Assembly: GCA_946409855.1 (NCBI GenBank)
Contig: CAMJXZ010000160.1
Coordinates: 1 to 7,322, forward strand
Source of the DNA: an uncultured Clostridia bacterium
GTDB taxonomy: Bacteria > Bacillota > Clostridia > Christensenellales > Aristaeellaceae
Direction of reading: 5' to 3'
Length of the DNA stretch: 7,322 nt
Numbering within the stretch: position 1 is the stretch's first letter; each line of letters starts with the position of its first letter. Below, piece after piece: positions 5,334-7,322 of the stretch. The position numbers and the translations under genes are program-made. The notes under the pieces were generated by a model that saw only the letters and a program-made list of their open reading frames with translations, was not told the origin of the DNA and ran no database searches.

Positions 5334-6368
5334 TTACACCTCCTTCTTTTTGCTGAGATTCACGTGCGGGGAGGAACCGGCGGCCTTTTCCCGGGCGATT
5401 TCCGCCAGGCGGCAGCAGCGGCAAAGGTGACCGTCCCCGATATCGGTCAGGGGGATATGCTCCTTTTTGCATTCCTCGCCGGCATAGGGGCAGCGGGGGT
5501 GGAAGGCGCAGCCCTGCGGAAGGTCCGCGGGGTTCGGGGGCAGGCCGTCGATGGGGGAAAGGCGGCTGACGTCGCTGTTCAGGTCCGGCAGGGAGCCGAA
5601 CAGGCCGATGGTGTAGGGGTAGCGGGGGTTGTGGAAGATCTGCTCTTTGGTGCCGTATTCCATGATCTCGCCGGCGTAGACGACCGCGACCGTATCGCAG
5701 ACCTCCGCCACAATCCCAAGGTCGTGGGTGATCATGATCATGGAGGTATTGAGCTTCTGCTTCAGGTCATTGATCATGTCCAGCACCTGGGCCTGGATGG
5801 TCACGTCCAGGGCGGTGGTTGGCTCGTCCGCCAGCAGCAGGGTGGGGCTGCAGGCCAGGGCCATGGCGATGACCACGCGCTGCTTCATGCCGCCGGAAAA
5901 CTGATGGGGATATTCATAAAAGCGCTCGCCGGGGATGCCGACCATTTCCAGCATCTGCTTGGCTTCCGCCACCGATTCAGCTTTGGAGCAGTGTTCATGG
6001 AGCTTGATGACCTCGGCGATCTGCTCGCCCACCCGCATGATGGGATTGAGCGCGGTCATGGGGTCCTGGAAGATCATGGAGATTTCCTTGCCGCGGATCT
6101 TCTGCATGTCCGTTTCGGAAACCTTCAGCAGGTCCTTGCCCTCAAAGAAGATTTCGCCGTTGGGCACGCGGGCGGGCGGCTCCGGCAGGATGCGGAGGAT
6201 CGCCCGGGCGATGGAGGTTTTGCCTGCGCCGGTCTCGCCGACCAGGCCGATGGTCCTGCCCTTTTCCAGTTCGAAGGATACGTTGTTGACGGCGTGGATG
6301 ACCTCGCCTTCGGAGGTGTATTCCACGGACAGGTTTTTGACCGACAGCAGCATGTCTTTGTTTGCCAT
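5334..6368 (-). CDS. dppD: Peptide ABC transporter ATP-binding protein, DppD/OppD type
   Basis: This 344-residue protein is the second ATPase of the importer. Walker A is GETGAGKTS (44-52), the Q-loop is IFQDP (Gln101), the signature is FSGGM (157-161), Walker B is LLLADEP (Asp181, Glu182), and the switch His is 215. A C-terminal oligopeptide-transporter domain has Cys287, Cys293, Cys300 and a CRCC cluster at 316-319, suitable for an iron-sulfur site as reported for some family members. The frame stays open upstream to 6983, but that extension overlaps the permease gene in another frame and is low-complexity. The ATG at 6368 is chosen because AAGGAGG lies 8 nt ahead and MANKDMLLSVKNLSVEY is a normal ABC N-terminus. 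It follows the permease gene by 17 nt. The last codons (KKKEV) also encode the ribosome binding site of the next gene. Confidence 0.95.
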   Translation of the reverse strand: MANKDMLLSVKNLSVEYTSEGEVIHAVNNVSFELEKGRTIGLVGETGAGKTSIARAILRILPEPPARVPNGEIFFEGKDLLKVSETDMQKIRGKEISMIFQDPMTALNPIMRVGEQIAEVIKLHEHCSKAESVAEAKQMLEMVGIPGERFYEYPHQFSGGMKQRVVIAMALACSPTLLLADEPTTALDVTIQAQVLDMINDLKQKLNTSMIMITHDLGIVAEVCDTVAVVYAGEIMEYGTKEQIFHNPRYPYTIGLFGSLPDLNSDVSRLSPIDGLPPNPADLPQGCAFHPRCPYAGEECKKEHIPLTDIGDGHLCRCCRLAEIAREKAAGSSPHVNLSKKKEV

Positions 6369-6385
6369 GGGATCGCCTCCTTCTC

Positions 6386-7276
6386 TCAGTTCTTCAGCTT
6401 CGGGTCCATCGCGTCGCGCAGACCGTCGCCCAGCATGTTCAGGCACAGCACCACCAGCATGATGGCCAGGCCGGGAAAGATGCACAGATGCGGGTACTTG
6501 GTGATCATGGATTTGCCTTCGGACAGCATCGCGCCCCATTCGGGGGTCGGCGGCTGCACGCCCAGGCCGATGTAGGAAAGGGATGCCGCCTGGAGGATGG
6601 TGTTGCCGATGCCCATCGTCACCGACACGATGACCGGGGCGATGGAGTTGGGCAGGATGTGGCTCATGATGACGCGGAACCTGGAGCAGTTGATCTTTTC
6701 CGCCGCTTCGATGTATTCCTGTTTGCGCACCGTCAGGATGGAGCCGCGCAGCAGGCGCACCGTCATCGGAATGCCGCCGATGGAAAGGGCCAGGATGGTG
6801 TTTCCGATGCCGGAACCGAGGGCGGCCGATATGGCGATGGAAAGCAGCATGCCGGGGATGGCCTGGATGATGTCCAGGATGCGCATCACGATGTTGTCCA
6901 CCTTGCCGCCGTAATAGCCCACCAGGGACCCCAGCAGCACGCCGACGATCGTGGAAACCAGGGTGGACATCAGCCCCAGCCACAGGGACGCGCGGGAGCC
7001 GAACATGATGCGGGAAAGAATATCGCGGCCCATGCCGTCGCAGCCGAACGGGTGCTGCCAGGAAGGCAGGGCGTAGCGGTCCGCCTTGCTGGTCTTGGCG
7101 TAATTATACGGCGTGATCCAGGGAGAAAGGAGGGCGACCGCGATCAGCACGATCATGATGCCCAGGCCGATCATGGCAACCTTGTTTTTGCGGAGGCGGT
7201 GCATGACCTGGCCGAACTGGCCCTGCCGCTTGCTCCGGACGCCCGCGTGGTCTTTGCCGACAGCTGATACAGACAT
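6386..7276 (-). CDS. dppC: Peptide ABC transporter permease, DppC/OppC type
   Basis: This 296-residue integral membrane protein is one half of the transport channel. After a basic cytoplasmic N-terminus come a first helix (about 33-52), the family hallmark HPFGCDGMGRDILSRI (75-90), and five further hydrophobic segments at about 100-121, 133-153, 155-172, 212-237 and 265-285. The EAA loop that docks the ATPases is EYIEAAEKINCSRFRVIMSH (187-206). The usual Gly of EAAxxxG is Asn196, a change whose effect is unknown. The protein ends GDGLRDAMDPKLKN, as DppC proteins do. Its ATG shares one base with the DppB stop (TAATG), and a purine-rich AAAGGGGAAG precedes it. Length and order fit a standard B-C-D-F operon. 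Confidence 0.95.
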   Translation of the reverse strand: MSVSAVGKDHAGVRSKRQGQFGQVMHRLRKNKVAMIGLGIMIVLIAVALLSPWITPYNYAKTSKADRYALPSWQHPFGCDGMGRDILSRIMFGSRASLWLGLMSTLVSTIVGVLLGSLVGYYGGKVDNIVMRILDIIQAIPGMLLSIAISAALGSGIGNTILALSIGGIPMTVRLLRGSILTVRKQEYIEAAEKINCSRFRVIMSHILPNSIAPVIVSVTMGIGNTILQAASLSYIGLGVQPPTPEWGAMLSEGKSMITKYPHLCIFPGLAIMLVVLCLNMLGDGLRDAMDPKLKN

Positions 7277-7322
7277 TATTTCTTCCCCTTTCTGCCCTCG
7301 TACTGGGCCTTGATGCGAGGAT
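7276..7322 (-). CDS. dppB: Peptide ABC transporter permease, DppB/OppB type (C-terminal end only)
   Basis: Only the last 14 complete codons before the stop are in the window, reading PRIKAQYEGRKGKK and TAA. The codon before is cut by the window edge and ends in AT, compatible with Asp. DPRIK.QY-like endings are typical of DppB/OppB permeases, and a DppB normally precedes DppC. The stop overlaps the next ATG (TAATG). The identification comes from this tail and gene order alone; the rest of the gene, any binding-protein gene and the promoter lie beyond the edge. Confidence 0.8.
   Translation of the reverse strand, partial: PRIKAQYEGRKGKK

Noticed and set aside
4326..6575. Plus-strand open frame of 749 codons across both ATPase genes
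   Set aside because: It is exactly antisense to two well-supported ATPase genes with intact Walker motifs. Its product is a Gly/His/Val-rich sequence without domains, as expected from the codon bias of the real genes.
6369..6983. N-terminal extension of the DppD-like frame to 549 residues
   Set aside because: The extra 205 codons lie over the DppC-like gene in another frame and give a Gly/His/Arg/Pro-rich low-complexity sequence. A strong ribosome binding site marks the start at 6368.
1..7322. CRISPR array, tRNA or rRNA genes
   Set aside because: No regularly spaced direct repeats, no cloverleaf with a TTCGA-type T-loop, and no rRNA-like stretch were seen on either strand.

Overview
The window reads as a fairly GC-rich Firmicute, probably a Clostridia-type gut or rumen anaerobe. 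The basis is strong AGGAGG-type ribosome binding sites before most genes, intrinsic terminators with T-tracts, a double-glycine bacteriocin-type peptide, and relics of an insertion sequence and a group II intron. This assignment is inference from style; no marker gene is present. Every gene I can support lies on the minus strand, so the window is best read from high to low coordinates.

Region 1 (7322 to 1317) is a tightly packed run of eight genes that looks like one operon. It starts with the last codons of a DppB-like permease, followed by a DppC-like permease, DppD-like and DppF-like ATPases, an MBL-fold hydrolase, an amidohydrolase-2 (ACMSD-like) protein, and two small four-helix membrane proteins, the last resembling DUF2798. 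Most junctions overlap by 1-4 nt or are under 20 nt apart; the largest gap is 65 nt, without a terminator. The substrate-binding protein and the operon promoter would lie upstream, outside the window. The likely logic is peptide or peptide-like uptake by the ABC importer, with two soluble hydrolase-fold proteins acting on the imported compound or a derivative. Both hydrolase-fold proteins lack expected metal ligands, so their chemistry is uncertain.

Region 2 (about 1316 to 900) is a graveyard of mobile DNA. A fragment of group II intron domain I (plus strand, about 1138-1225) sits about 12 nt from the end of an insertion sequence (about 960-1125, minus strand). The IS end keeps its terminal sequence, a hairpin with T-tracts on both sides, a TATAAT box and the first part of a transposase gene. 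The hairpin is the best candidate for the transcription end of the transporter operon.

Region 3 (900 to 456) has no gene I can support, only two short open frames without ribosome binding sites and some small dyads.

Region 4 (455 to 1) holds a monocistronic gene for a 90-residue double-glycine-leader peptide. Its mature part has a glycine at every fourth position twelve times in a row. A strong intrinsic terminator follows, then a second structured element. No processing transporter or immunity gene is visible beside it. This peptide is the most distinctive item in the window.
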